From Phycisphaerales bacterium (GTDB lineage Bacteria; Planctomycetota; Phycisphaerae; Phycisphaerales; UBA1924): a DNA stretch of 64,000 nucleotides. The position numbers and the translations under genes are program-made. Of the stretch, positions 1 to 9,053 are shown piece by piece; within the stretch, counting starts at the first letter, position 1; every line of letters begins with the position of its first letter. The DNA is taken from NCBI GenBank assembly GCA_905339235.1, contig CAJPFG010000005.1:62001-126000 (forward strand), written 5' to 3'. Below the pieces are notes generated by a model that was not told where the DNA came from, searched no databases, and saw only the letters and a program-made list of their open reading frames with translations.

Positions 1-3000
1 CGGCCCCGCCGAACACCACCGAGAACTCCGGCGTTCGCCACAGGCTCGTTCCGTCGATGGAAATCGCTTCCAGAGATCCGCCGGTTGGGCCCGGCCAGTG
101 CAGCACCGCCGCGTCCGGAGTCATCAGAATCACATTCGGCGACTGCTTGCCGGCGTCTCGCATCCACAACGGTCGCAGGAGCCCGCTCGCGGCGTCAACC
201 CCCCACATCCACACTTCCTCCGCGGTCTCGTCGTAGGTCGCGAGGCAGTCGGTCGCCAACCCCGGCGACTGGTGGAAGATCGGCACGAGCGGGTCGTGCC
301 CCTCGATCACCTGCCCCACGCGGATGCTGGTTCCGATGATCGGCGTCCAGTCCCGTGATCCCAGCCTCTCACGCAGGCCGCGGGCTACTTCCTGAGGAGT
401 CCGCACTCCCTCGGGCATGTTCAGGCTCAGAGTCGGATAATCGCGGGCCAGCCTCCGGAACGTCCGGTACATCGCGCCCTCGTCCAGGGCGGTGCCGGCG
501 AGCCCCGCGAACGCCGACGCCAGCCGCGCCACCGCCCGGTCCTGGTCGCTCCGTCCGATCGCGCCCGAAAGTTCCGCCGCGGAGAGCCCGGCCCCGACCG
601 CCGCGCGAGCCTCGTCCGACTTTCCCTGCGCCGCGTACTTCTCGCCCGACCGCAGCCACACGTCGGCGGAGACCGCCGCCGCCGGATACTTGCGTGCCAG
701 GTCCGCGAGTTGCTCCGCGGAGACATTCGCCGGCAGCGCCTGCACCGCCAGCCTCGCTTCCTCGTCGAACGCCGCGTACGGCGCGGGCCCCACGCGACGC
801 AGAATGCGCGCCAGGCTCGCCGCCGCTTCGTCCGACGCAGTCGCCGACGAGCCCAGGTGGTCCTGGCCCGACGCGTCGCCGGCCGCGGCCTCTCCCAGCG
901 ACGGATCGAGCAGGATCTGCTGGTACGCGTCGATCGCGTCCTTGGCGTGGTCCTGCGTTTCGGCGAACCAGGCGACCTCCAGCAGGTGCCACGCAAGGGC
1001 CTGCGGGGTGTCGGCGCAGCGCCCGACGCGATCGAGAATCGCGCGGAGCACCGCGGGGTCCTTGATGGGCGGAGCCTCCAGCGAGAGAGATCGCTCCGCG
1101 CTGGGAACTACCGCCGGCTGCGCCCACTCACGACGCGCCTGCCGGACCATGCCCAGCAGAAGTTCGTACAACCGCTGCCTCGCGGCCCGGGATTCGTCCG
1201 TCAGCCGATTCGCGTCAAGCAGCCGCAGGGCCGCATCGGCCAGCGGCGGCACGCGATCGCACTGCCCGGCCCGGTAAAGCAGTTCCACGTAGGTCAGCAG
1301 CGGAGCCGGGTCCTTGGGCGACTGTGTGACCCGCCGGTCCAGAAGCGCCTTGGCCTGTTCCCAACTCACATACAGGTGCAACGATCGCGAATCAACCGCC
1401 AGCAGATGGGCCGATTCGGAATCCGGCGGCGTGACGACCAGAATATTGCCCGCCGCGGGCAGGGGAACCCGCGAATCTTCCGTGGGCTGCATGGGGTCCA
1501 CCGAGACCAGGGCATCGTTGAGCGGAACGAGCACTCGCCCCCCTGCAACCACGCACCGCCCCGCGATGCCCGGAACCCGATACTCCGGCGAAAAGTGCAC
1601 CGGCCCGTCCGCGAGCGCATCGGGATCGACGAACGCCACGCGCGTCGATCCCACGCATCCCAGCCGGCCGCCGCCCATCACCAGGTACCGCGGGTCTCCC
1701 AGGCTCGCCCCGTCGCGACGGGATTCGAGTTTTCCGTCGGCCGCTCCCACCCGGATCACGCTGAACGGCCCCGGCTCGATGTAGTAGAGGCTGCCGCCCG
1801 CGAAGACCGGCGCGCACGCTTCGTACGCCGGATTCACCGCGTTCGCCGGCCACCGCATCGACTCCTGCGGCCGTGCCGCCCGCGTAAGCCGGACCCATCG
1901 CGGGCGCCCCGTCGCGGCCTCGAACGCGCCCAGCACCCCCATCTCGTCGCCCCGGTACACCACTCCCTCGCTCACCACGCTCATGTCCGGGCGGAAAATC
2001 CCCCGTCCCCACGGGTTGGTCCCCACATTCCCCAGCAACCGCACCCAGCGGATTTGCCCCGTGTGCAGGTCCATCCCCGCCAGATGTACGCGGCTGACCC
2101 GCACCGCCACGCCCTGCTCGCGCATCGCGACGATCACGCAGTCATCCGCCACCGCGGCCGGCCCCCGGATCGTGGACGCCTCCAGCCGCGTGTCCGCGGT
2201 GCCCGGCTCCGTCCCCCAGAGCAGCCGCCCGCTGCGAGCGTCGAACCCGAATATCGTGCGACGGAATCGCCGCGGATCGCCCTCGAACCCGGCGTTGTGC
2301 GACACCACCACCCCTCGCCCGACCACCGGCATCGCGGGGTCAACCGCGATCCCCGTGTTCAGGCCGGTGAACGCAGCCAGCGGATCGTTATCGCGCCCCT
2401 GGCGTCCACCCGAGCCGATGGCGCTGAACGAGACGTTCCACAATGGTGCCAGCGTGGTCGCGTCGCGCGCCTGCAGCGTCGATGTATCGCCCACGAACAC
2501 AAGGTCACCGCTCAAAGTCGGGAATACCCACGCGCTCCGCGAGGGCGTGTCCTCGCCCGTCTCCGCCGGCCGCACGTCGATCACCGCCGATTGCAGCGGT
2601 ATCGCGGGGAGCGTCGAAAGATCCAGCGCGCCCGTCGCGTCCAGCGGGGTGCGCGACGGGCGGGAAAGTTCCGGGGCCGGCGGCGCCGCGAGCACCGCGC
2701 CCTCCAGCGACGCTTCCTTCGCCCATCGCTCCGCCCACGCCGTGGCCGGCTCGCGCCGCAGAAACGAGGCGATTGTCATGGCCAGGGCCGCCGCGTCCTT
2801 GGCTTCCCGGGACCCCGCCCGCCGATCCGGATGAACTTCCAACTGCTCGAGGTACAGGCGCGCCGATTCAAACCTCCCGCTTTCCAACTCCATCTGCGCC
2901 AGTCGCAGCGTCGCCTCCAGCCCCGCGCTCGTCAGGAACCGCGACCGCTCCACGCCCGCCAGGTCACCCTCGCCCAGCAACTGCGCCGCCCGCGGCCCTT

Positions 3001-3313
3001 CCTGGTCCCGATACCGGGTCAGCAACTCCGGCGTACGCAGCAGCATCGCGTGCACGATCCGCCGAACCGGAAGGTACAGGTCCTCATCGCTCTCCGACGC
3101 CAACAGCCGGTCGCCCTCCGATTCCAGCACGCTCTGCAGAACTCGAAGGGCCTCCGGCACGTTTCCCACGTCCGCCAGTTCTCGCATCCGCGTCAGGGCG
3201 TCGGGGGCAATCACCGAATCGTCCGGGTTGACCCCGCGCGCCCGCTGGGCCATCGCCGCCGGCGACAGGGCCACAGCCCCAATCACGACCAGAAAAAGGA
3301 CTATCGGACGCAT
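1..3313 (-). CDS. Secreted PQQ/beta-propeller plus TPR-like repeat protein, C-terminus outside window
   Basis: The frame is open from an ATG at 3313 to the left edge (over 1,100 residues, no stop seen). The N-terminus MRPIVLFLVVIGAVALSPAAMAQ is a clear signal peptide ending AMA-Q. Next come helical repeat-like segments (ADVGNVPEALRVLQ), then beta-propeller blades of PQQ/WD40-like type (for example IFGFDARSGRLLWG, LHTGQIRWVR, FEAATGRPRWVR), then more TPR-like helices, and a second set of propeller strands (LLRPLWMRDA, SIDGTSLWRTPEF) running off the edge. Proteins of this style are common in Planctomycetota, where they are annotated as PQQ-binding-like repeat proteins, probably periplasmic or surface exposed. 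The molecular function is unknown. Long plus-strand frames across this stretch are shadows of its GC-rich codons. Confidence 0.85.
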   Translation of the reverse strand, partial: MRPIVLFLVVIGAVALSPAAMAQRARGVNPDDSVIAPDALTRMRELADVGNVPEALRVLQSVLESEGDRLLASESDEDLYLPVRRIVHAMLLRTPELLTRYRDQEGPRAAQLLGEGDLAGVERSRFLTSAGLEATLRLAQMELESGRFESARLYLEQLEVHPDRRAGSREAKDAAALAMTIASFLRREPATAWAERWAKEASLEGAVLAAPPAPELSRPSRTPLDATGALDLSTLPAIPLQSAVIDVRPAETGEDTPSRSAWVFPTLSGDLVFVGDTSTLQARDATTLAPLWNVSFSAIGSGGRQGRDNDPLAAFTGLNTGIAVDPAMPVVGRGVVVSHNAGFEGDPRRFRRTIFGFDARSGRLLWGTEPGTADTRLEASTIRGPAAVADDCVIVAMREQGVAVRVSRVHLAGMDLHTGQIRWVRLLGNVGTNPWGRGIFRPDMSVVSEGVVYRGDEMGVLGAFEAATGRPRWVRLTRAARPQESMRWPANAVNPAYEACAPVFAGGSLYYIEPGPFSVIRVGAADGKLESRRDGASLGDPRYLVMGGGRLGCVGSTRVAFVDPDALADGPVHFSPEYRVPGIAGRCVVAGGRVLVPLNDALVSVDPMQPTEDSRVPLPAAGNILVVTPPDSESAHLLAVDSRSLHLYVSWEQAKALLDRRVTQSPKDPAPLLTYVELLYRAGQCDRVPPLADAALRLLDANRLTDESRAARQRLYELLLGMVRQARREWAQPAVVPSAERSLSLEAPPIKDPAVLRAILDRVGRCADTPQALAWHLLEVAWFAETQDHAKDAIDAYQQILLDPSLGEAAAGDASGQDHLGSSATASDEAAASLARILRRVGPAPYAAFDEEARLAVQALPANVSAEQLADLARKYPAAAVSADVWLRSGEKYAAQGKSDEARAAVGAGLSAAELSGAIGRSDQDRAVARLASAFAGLAGTALDEGAMYRTFRRLARDYPTLSLNMPEGVRTPQEVARGLRERLGSRDWTPIIGTSIRVGQVIEGHDPLVPIFHQSPGLATDCLATYDETAEEVWMWGVDAASGLLRPLWMRDAGKQSPNVILMTPDAAVLHWPGPTGGSLEAISIDGTSLWRTPEFSVVFGGA

Positions 3314-3452
3314 CCGGCCTCCCGCAGAACATACGCCGGTTCCACCGGCGGGGTGCCCGCTTCCGTGTCCGAAATCGGCCGATTCGGTCCTCCCGATCAA
3401 CCCGTCAGCCAACCCCGTACGACCCGACCCGCGCCACCCCCCTTCTTCCGGC

Positions 3453-3968
3453 ATGACTCATCTCACCCCACCTTCCCGCCGATGCCTGCGGGGAATGTCA
3501 CGCGTGGGCTTTGACAGAACCGCAGTCGCGGCCGCGGCGAGACAGGCCTTCGCCTGGTTCGACCCCCTCAGCACAGCCCACTCACCCCTGGCCCGTTCCC
3601 AGCGAGTCACCGTGCTCCTCATCGGCACCACGATCATGTGCCTCGCCGACCTCTACATGACCCTGTTGTTCGTGCGAAACGTCGGCATGATCGAGAGTAA
3701 TCCCCTCGCCCGCCTGGTCATGTCCCACAACTCCCCCGCCCTCGTGGTCCTCTGGAAACTCGCCCTCACCGTCTTCGGGATCGGGGTGCTCTTCTTCTTC
3801 CGCCGGGGTCGAAACGCCGAAATCGCCACCTGGGTCGTCTTCATCGCCATGACCGGCCTCATGATCCACTGGATAGGCTTCGCGCAGGGCGCGGCCGCCG
3901 CCGCCGAGGAGTACCACATCCTCGCTCTGACCAACGACCCCAGGTGGGTCGTCATGCCCGGCGAGTGA
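3453..3968 (+). CDS. DUF5658-type small membrane protein
   Basis: A 171-residue protein with a hydrophilic N-terminus of about 50 residues followed by three or four predicted membrane helices (VTVLLIGTTIMCLADLYMTLL; ALVVLWKLALTVFGIGVLFFF; ATWVVFIAMTGLMIHWIGF). The pattern 'D-L-Y-M-T-L...IESNPLARLV' followed by a Lys-containing second helix is typical of DUF5658, a family of unknown function. An ATG at 3495 is an alternative start that would remove the first 14 residues; neither start has a convincing ribosome binding site. It is divergent from the PQQ-repeat gene and lies just upstream of the lipoprotein gene. Confidence 0.7.
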   Translation: MTHLTPPSRRCLRGMSRVGFDRTAVAAAARQAFAWFDPLSTAHSPLARSQRVTVLLIGTTIMCLADLYMTLLFVRNVGMIESNPLARLVMSHNSPALVVLWKLALTVFGIGVLFFFRRGRNAEIATWVVFIAMTGLMIHWIGFAQGAAAAAEEYHILALTNDPRWVVMPGE

Positions 3969-3991
3969 CATCCACCGCCGCCCCGCCGCGG

Positions 3992-3997
3992 TACACT
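3992..3997 (+). promoter_or_regulatory. -10 element TACACT of a leaderless promoter
   Basis: TACACT ends 6 nt before the lipoprotein ATG at 4004, so transcription would start at or next to the start codon. No Shine-Dalgarno sequence is present. No convincing -35 is visible. Confidence 0.4.
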
Positions 3998-4003
3998 CCC
4001 TCA

Positions 4004-4444
4004 ATGCGCTCACTCGTTCTCGCTCTTACCGCGTTCCTTGTTGCGTTGGAGGGCTGCTCGTCCGCCAAGGCCCCTTCCCTGGCCGTGCGTGGCGCGCGCG
4101 TCGCCCAGCAGACCGATGCCGCCACCGTCGTCACGTTCGATCTTTTCGCCGAAAACACCGACGACCGGCAGATCCCCCTCGCCGACATCCGGTACGACGT
4201 GTGGATCAACGGCGTGCAGGCGTTCAACGGCCGTCGATCGGCCCAGATCACGCTTCCGGGCTACGGCGCTCAGACGCTCCTGCTGCCCGCCGCCGTGACC
4301 TCTCAGGTGCCCCAGGGGGCGACCTACCGCATCGCGGGCGAACTCTCCTACCGCCCCGCCAGTTTCTGGCGGGAAACGCTCAACGACGCCGGGCTTCCCT
4401 TCCCCAGCGTGTCGTTCGCGGGTGAAGGCTCGATCGAGCCCTAA
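4004..4444 (+). CDS. Lipoprotein with LEA/WHy-like beta-sandwich domain
   Basis: A 146-residue protein. The N-terminus MRSLVLALTAFLVALEGCSS is a lipoprotein signal with lipobox L-E-G-C (Cys18). The mature part has the alternating strand pattern of LEA type 2/WHy domains (VVTFDLFAENTDDRQIPLADIRYDVWING, then an LPGYGAQTLLLPAAV strand), a fold of small envelope proteins of unknown role. The start is the only ATG that gives the signal peptide, and a -10-like TACACT sits 6 nt upstream. The stop overlaps the stop of the convergent NIF3 gene by 4 nt. Confidence 0.7.
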   Translation: MRSLVLALTAFLVALEGCSSAKAPSLAVRGARVAQQTDAATVVTFDLFAENTDDRQIPLADIRYDVWINGVQAFNGRRSAQITLPGYGAQTLLLPAAVTSQVPQGATYRIAGELSYRPASFWRETLNDAGLPFPSVSFAGEGSIEP

Positions 4445-5580
4445 ATCGTCGCGAGAATGTCGCGGTCCGTCGCGCTCACCACCGCGTTGAACCCGCGCGA
4501 CGAGAGTTGATCGCGCAGGCGCGGCAGGTACCCCCGCTCCGTGCTCGTGTGCCCGCCCAGGATCACGCTCATCCCCGCGTTGAGCGCCCCCAGCACCTCG
4601 TGGTGCTTCATCTCGCCGGTCACGAACACCTCGCATCCGTCCTGATGCGCGATCCGGCTCAGTTCCCCGCCCGACCCCGGCACCACACCCAGCCGCGAAA
4701 CCGGCCGGTCGTTCGCGGGATCGGCCAGCGCATACCGCACGAAGGGGCGCTTGATGAACGACTTCAGTCGCTGCGCCAAGTCGTGCACCGTCGCCGGATG
4801 ATCCAGCGCCAGCCGCCGGCCGGCGCCCGTTCCTCGCCGGGGCGTGGGCTGCAACTCGTACACGTCGATCGCCGGCTCTTCGTAGGGGTGCAGGCCGCGC
4901 AGAGTCTCCACCGCCAGCGGCAGCGCCGCCTTGGAGCACACCATCTCCAGCCGAACCTCGTCCACCTGCTCGACGCGCCCGCGCTGACCGACCTGCGGGT
5001 TCGACGCTTCCGAGCCCAGAAACGTGCCCGTCCCCGCGCTCGAGAACGAGCACAGCGTGTACTGGCCGATGATGCCCGCCCCCGCCGACGCCAGCGCATT
5101 CCGCACCTTTTCCGCCTCGCCCGCCGGCACAAACGTGACGATCTTGATCTGCTGAGTGACCGGATTCTTCGCGTGCGGCGACAGGGCGCGGCAATCGCCC
5201 TTGATCTTCCCCGGGTTTCCCTCCGACAGCCCCTCGCACAGCCAGTCCGTCACTCCGCCCGGCACCGCGTCCAGCGCCGTGTGCGGCGAATACACCGCGA
5301 TCCCCGCCTCGATCGCCCGCAAGATCACCCGCTGCCGCGGCGTCGCGTCCGTCACCCTCGCCAGCGGCTCGAAGATCGGCGGGTGATACGCGATGATCGC
5401 CCCGGCCTTCATCGCCACCGCCTCGCCCAGCACGCTCTCGGTCAGATCGATCGTCAGCACCACCGGCCCGCGAAGTTCGCGTGACCCATCCCCCACCAGC
5501 AGCCCCACCTTGTCCCACGACTCCGCGTGGTCCGGCGGAGCGATCTGCTGCATCGCGTGAACAAGGTCGCTGACTCGCAT
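4441..5580 (-). CDS. NIF3/DUF34 family metal-binding protein
   Basis: A 379-residue protein of the NIF3 family, often labelled GTP cyclohydrolase I type 2, a name resting on limited biochemical evidence. Metal-site motifs are visible: HPPIFEPLARV about residue 67, and near the C-terminus GGHTSTERGYL, the second His/Glu ligand set. At 379 residues it is the long form, with the extra PII-like domain inserted in the middle (about 140-240; KIVTFVPAGEAEKVRNALASAG). The start MRVSDLVHAMQQIAPPDHAE matches the family N-terminus, with GGAG 7-10 nt upstream. It is divergent from ispE. Confidence 0.88.
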   Translation of the reverse strand: MRVSDLVHAMQQIAPPDHAESWDKVGLLVGDGSRELRGPVVLTIDLTESVLGEAVAMKAGAIIAYHPPIFEPLARVTDATPRQRVILRAIEAGIAVYSPHTALDAVPGGVTDWLCEGLSEGNPGKIKGDCRALSPHAKNPVTQQIKIVTFVPAGEAEKVRNALASAGAGIIGQYTLCSFSSAGTGTFLGSEASNPQVGQRGRVEQVDEVRLEMVCSKAALPLAVETLRGLHPYEEPAIDVYELQPTPRRGTGAGRRLALDHPATVHDLAQRLKSFIKRPFVRYALADPANDRPVSRLGVVPGSGGELSRIAHQDGCEVFVTGEMKHHEVLGALNAGMSVILGGHTSTERGYLPRLRDQLSSRGFNAVVSATDRDILATI

Positions 5581-5690
5581 GCGAGGCTCCCGTAGTTTCG
5601 GCCCGATCGCCGGTGCACACCGCGTTCCGCCGTATTGTTGGACGCATCCCGGTCCTGCTCCGGCCTCGGTGTTTTTCTCTGGCTCTTCCC

Positions 5691-6683
5691 ATGCAACCAC
5701 TCACGCGGCGTGCTTACGCCAAAGTCAATCTCATCCTCTCCGTCGGCCCCCCCGAACCGGCGGACGCTCCCAAAGCCGGCTGGCACCCGATCGCCTCATG
5801 GTTCCACGCCATCGACCTTTGGGACGACCTCACCGTCGAGCGTCTGCCCGATTCGGCCCCCGCCGAGTTCCCTATCCGCTGGGCCGCCGACGCCCTCCGC
5901 CCCACACCTATCGACTGGCCCGTCGAGAAAGACCTCGCCCCCCGCGCGCACCGCGCCCTCGAGGCCCTCGCCGGCCGCGCCCTTCCCGTCCGCGTCACCA
6001 TCGCCAAGCGCATTCCCACCGGCTCAGGCCTGGGCGGCGGCTCATCCGACGCCGCGGCCACCCTCCTCGCCCTCAACGACCTCTTCGGGCTCAACCTGAC
6101 CGAACCCACCCTGCGTTCCATCGCGGGAAAAATCGGCTCCGACGCAATCTTCTTCACCGACACCTCCGCCAACCCGCCCCGGCCCGCCCTGGTCACGGGT
6201 TTCGGTGATGGGCTCGAGCGCCTGGCCCGCGCCAAGGCCTCGCTCGTCCTCGTCGTCCCGCCTTGGCCCTGCGCCACCCCCGCCGTCTACCGGGCCTTCG
6301 ACGAAGTCCTCGCCGAAAAAGCCCGCGAACGCGAGATCGAGTGGGTCACCGCCAAGGCCGCCCGTCACGCCCGGGGCCAGTCCGAAGGCCGCCCCCCCGA
6401 GGCCCACCGCGCCAAACCCGATCTCGTCCTCTCCCGAATCGACCGCATGAAAGGCCGCGCCGGCGACAACCTCTTCAACGATCTCGCTCTCGCCGCGTTC
6501 CGCATCGAGCCGCGCCTGGGCGAACTGGTCACCAGCCTCTCCCGTGCGACCCGGTCCACCGTGCACGTCACCGGCAGCGGCAGCGCGCTCTTCGTCATCG
6601 CCGACCGGCCCGAAAAGACTCTGGAACAGGTCCGCCGGGCCCTGCCCATAGGAAGTGACGCAAGGATCGTTTCGCTCGTCTGA
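5691..6683 (+). CDS. ispE: 4-diphosphocytidyl-2-C-methyl-D-erythritol kinase
   Basis: A 330-residue GHMP-family kinase of the MEP isoprenoid pathway, which phosphorylates CDP-ME at the 2-position hydroxyl. The N-terminus RRAYAKVNLILSVGPP holds the conserved AKxNL motif. The GHMP ATP loop is PTGSGLGGGSSDAAATL (about 110-126), and the C-terminal motif is TGSGSALFVI. It carries somewhat longer linkers than E. coli IspE (283 residues), including a charged segment around 230-250. A possible -10 (TATTGT, 5633-5638) lies in the divergent region shared with the NIF3 gene. An enoyl-CoA hydratase-like gene follows after 25 nt. Confidence 0.92.
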   Translation: MQPLTRRAYAKVNLILSVGPPEPADAPKAGWHPIASWFHAIDLWDDLTVERLPDSAPAEFPIRWAADALRPTPIDWPVEKDLAPRAHRALEALAGRALPVRVTIAKRIPTGSGLGGGSSDAAATLLALNDLFGLNLTEPTLRSIAGKIGSDAIFFTDTSANPPRPALVTGFGDGLERLARAKASLVLVVPPWPCATPAVYRAFDEVLAEKAREREIEWVTAKAARHARGQSEGRPPEAHRAKPDLVLSRIDRMKGRAGDNLFNDLALAAFRIEPRLGELVTSLSRATRSTVHVTGSGSALFVIADRPEKTLEQVRRALPIGSDARIVSLV

Positions 6684-6708
6684 CCCGCCAATGCACTACG
6701 GTTCCGCC

Positions 6709-7458
6709 ATGAGTGATCTCGCGCTCTTCACCACCTCCGGTCGCGTCGGCACTCTCACCCTCAACCGACCCGACGCGCGCAACGCCATGTCCATCGACCT
6801 TTTGCGCGCCCTTTCCGCCCGCATCGATGAACTCGCCTCGCGTTCCGACCTCTCGGTCCTGATCGTCACCGGCGCCGGCAAGTCCTTCTGCGCCGGCATG
6901 GACCTCAAGGCGGTCCTGGACGATCCCGCCGCGCCCGGCGTGCTCCTGCACCTGCTCGCTGATTTCACGTTGAAACTCCGCGCCTTGCCCATGGTCACGC
7001 TCGCCAAGGTCAACGGCGCGGCCATCGGCGGCGGATGCGGCCTCTCCTGCGTCTGCGACCTCGCCCTCACCCACGCCGACAGCAAAATGGGCTACCCCGA
7101 AGTCGACCTGGGCGTCTGTCCGGCCGTCGTGGCGCCCTGGCTCGTCCGCAAGATCGGCCCCGGCCGCGCCCGCCGCGTCCTGCTCTCCGGCGGCCTGATG
7201 TCCGGCCAACAGGCCTTCGACCTCGGCATGGTCGATCGCGTCGTTCCCAACGCCGCCGATCTCGACGCCGCAGCCGACGAAATGGCCAATCGCCTCGCGA
7301 CCGGCGGCCCCCACGCCCTCCGCGCCACCAAAGACTTGCTGAACCAGATCGACGGTTCACTCGACGCGGCCATCGTCAAACGCGGCGCCGACCTCTCCGC
7401 CAAAGTCGTCACGATGCCCGAGACGCTCGCGATCCTCCGCACGAAACTCTCGAAGTAG
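6709..7458 (+). CDS. Enoyl-CoA hydratase/isomerase family protein
   Basis: A 249-residue crotonase-fold protein. The oxyanion-hole segments are visible: GKSFCAGMDLKAV (about 62-74) and KVNGAAIGGGCGL (about 102-114). The acidic residue in MGYPEVDLGVCP corresponds to one of the catalytic Glu positions of hydratases. The exact CoA substrate cannot be told. ATG 6709 is preferred because it starts just before the conserved first strand; an in-frame ATG at 6691 is the alternative. TACGGT ends 7 nt upstream, which may be a leaderless -10, but the gene may also be co-transcribed with ispE. Confidence 0.85.
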   Translation: MSDLALFTTSGRVGTLTLNRPDARNAMSIDLLRALSARIDELASRSDLSVLIVTGAGKSFCAGMDLKAVLDDPAAPGVLLHLLADFTLKLRALPMVTLAKVNGAAIGGGCGLSCVCDLALTHADSKMGYPEVDLGVCPAVVAPWLVRKIGPGRARRVLLSGGLMSGQQAFDLGMVDRVVPNAADLDAAADEMANRLATGGPHALRATKDLLNQIDGSLDAAIVKRGADLSAKVVTMPETLAILRTKLSK

Positions 7459-7489
7459 TTTCTCGATCCCACCTCGAGGCCTCGCCGCG

Positions 7490-8791
7490 TTACCCGCCCG
7501 CCTTCGCCTTCACCGCCAGCACCTGATCCACCCGCTGATAGTCCATGTCCACCACTTCCAGCCGCCACCTGTGCCACTCCACCGACTCCCCCTTCTTGGG
7601 GATGTGACCCAGCAGCGCCACCACCAACCCCGCCACCGTCGAGACATCCGGAAGGTCCTGTTCGACCTCGGGCGAAACCCGCAACGTCACCACCATCTCG
7701 TGCAGCGGCATGCGGCCGTCGAGCAGGTACGACCCGTCCGCGCGACGCACCGCCCCGGGCGGCTCTTCATCCCCCTGGCGAGCCAGGCTCCCCACCAGCG
7801 CCTGCACGATGTCGTTGATCGTGATGATCCCCTCCGTGCCGCCATGTTCATCCACCACGAACGCCACGTGCGTCCGTGCCCGCTGCATCGTGTCCAGCAA
7901 GTTCAGCGCCGGCGTGTTCTCCGGAACGTACAGAGGCTTCTGCGCCACCACCGCCGGCTTGAAATCGTTGCCCGCCAGCAGCCCGTACGCGATCAGGTCC
8001 TTGATGTGCACCACGCCCACCAGGTCGTCAAACGATCCGCGGCACACCGGAAAGTGCGAGAACGGGCTCGTCCCCAGCAACACCCGCACCTCGTCGAGCG
8101 GCATCGACTCGTCAATCCACACGATCTCCGACCGCGGCACCATCAGCGCCTTCACCCGCAACTCCCCCAGCCGGAACGCCCTCTGAAAGATCGCGTGCTC
8201 CAGCGGATCGAACACCCCCGTTGACGCCGCCCGCGCCACCAGCGCCTTCACATCCTCTTCCGAAATATCGTCCGTCGCTCGCGGCCGGACCCCCAACATC
8301 CGCGCCACCCCCTCCGTCGAAGCGCTCAGCAGCCGCACCGGGATCGAGGCAAAGGCCGCCAGCGCCGCCAGCGGCCGCGCAATCGCCGACGCGATCGCCT
8401 CCGGGTGCGCCAGCGCGATCCGCTTGGGCACCAACTCCCCCAGCACCAGCGACGCGTACGTGATGCACAGCACCACGATCACCAGCGCGATCGTGTCGCT
8501 GTACTTCTCCAACGCCGGGATCGTCGCCAGCCACTCCCCCAGCGGCCCCGACAGCCGATCTTCACCAAACGCCCCAGCGAAAATCCCGATCAGCGTGATC
8601 CCCACCTGCACCGTCGAAAGAAACCGCGTCGGCTCCCGCGCCAGGGTCAGCGCCGCCGCCGCGCCCCGATTTCCCTTCGCCGCGGCCTGCTGAAGCCGCG
8701 ACGGCCGCGACGTCATCATCGCCAGTTCCGACATCGCGAACACCGCGTTCAGGAGCAACAGGAATAGCAGAATGAGTATCGCTGCGAGCAT
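7490..8791 (-). CDS. CorC/HlyC (CNNM-type) membrane transporter with CBS domains
   Basis: A 433-residue protein. Residues about 1-190 form the DUF21/CNNM membrane domain: the first helix is MLAAILILLFLLLLNAVFAM, followed by ELAMMTSRPSRLQQAAAKG and two more hydrophobic segments. A CBS pair follows (about 205-330; LMVPRSEIVWIDESMPLDEV and DTMQRARTHVAFVVDEHGGTEGIIT). The C-terminal CorC_HlyC domain covers about 345-430. The family is linked to magnesium or cobalt efflux; the older label hemolysin is misleading. It is divergent from transketolase. Confidence 0.9.
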   Translation of the reverse strand: MLAAILILLFLLLLNAVFAMSELAMMTSRPSRLQQAAAKGNRGAAAALTLAREPTRFLSTVQVGITLIGIFAGAFGEDRLSGPLGEWLATIPALEKYSDTIALVIVVLCITYASLVLGELVPKRIALAHPEAIASAIARPLAALAAFASIPVRLLSASTEGVARMLGVRPRATDDISEEDVKALVARAASTGVFDPLEHAIFQRAFRLGELRVKALMVPRSEIVWIDESMPLDEVRVLLGTSPFSHFPVCRGSFDDLVGVVHIKDLIAYGLLAGNDFKPAVVAQKPLYVPENTPALNLLDTMQRARTHVAFVVDEHGGTEGIITINDIVQALVGSLARQGDEEPPGAVRRADGSYLLDGRMPLHEMVVTLRVSPEVEQDLPDVSTVAGLVVALLGHIPKKGESVEWHRWRLEVVDMDYQRVDQVLAVKAKAGG

Positions 8792-8796
8792 GGTGC

Positions 8797-8802
8797 ATTA
8801 TC
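8797..8802 (-). promoter_or_regulatory. -10 element GATAAT of the CorC-type gene
   Basis: On the minus strand GATAAT ends 5 nt before the ATG at 8791 and no Shine-Dalgarno sequence is present. This fits a leaderless start like those at other genes in the window. Confidence 0.45.
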
Positions 8803-8858
8803 CGCGAACCGAGTCCCCGGTGCGGCCCAAACCGTGACCCGATCTCGCCTGTCGATAC

Positions 8859-8874
8859 TGGCACCAGATTTGCA
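8859..8874 (+). promoter_or_regulatory. Sigma-54 promoter (-24/-12) upstream of transketolase
   Basis: TGGCAC (8859-8864), five bases, then TTGCA (8870-8874) matches the sigma-54 consensus TGGCACN5TTGCW exactly. The GG (8860-8861) and GC (8872-8873) dinucleotides have the required 10 bases between them. Transcription would start near 8886, leaving a leader of about 168 nt before tkt, which contains a small hairpin (CCGCCT/AGGCGG, 8902-8916). No sigma-54 activator gene is seen in the window. Confidence 0.6.
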
Positions 8875-9053
8875 CATTGGACCGCCCTCCCGGGTTGCCA
8901 TCCGCCTCCGAGGCGGCGATACTCCGTCGTCGCCGACGCGAGTTCTGGCGGTCTGGGGGGCGTTTGGTCCCCGCGCGATGATTGCGCGTCGGAAAGGTCC
9001 CGCCTTGATTTCCCCGGGCCGCGAACACCGGCCCGTGTTCCAGGGAGGTTTTC

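Noticed and set aside
710-3514. 934-codon plus-strand open frame over the PQQ-repeat gene
   Set aside because: Arg/Pro/His-rich translation with no domains. It is an antisense shadow of the minus-strand gene, which has a signal peptide and propeller repeats.
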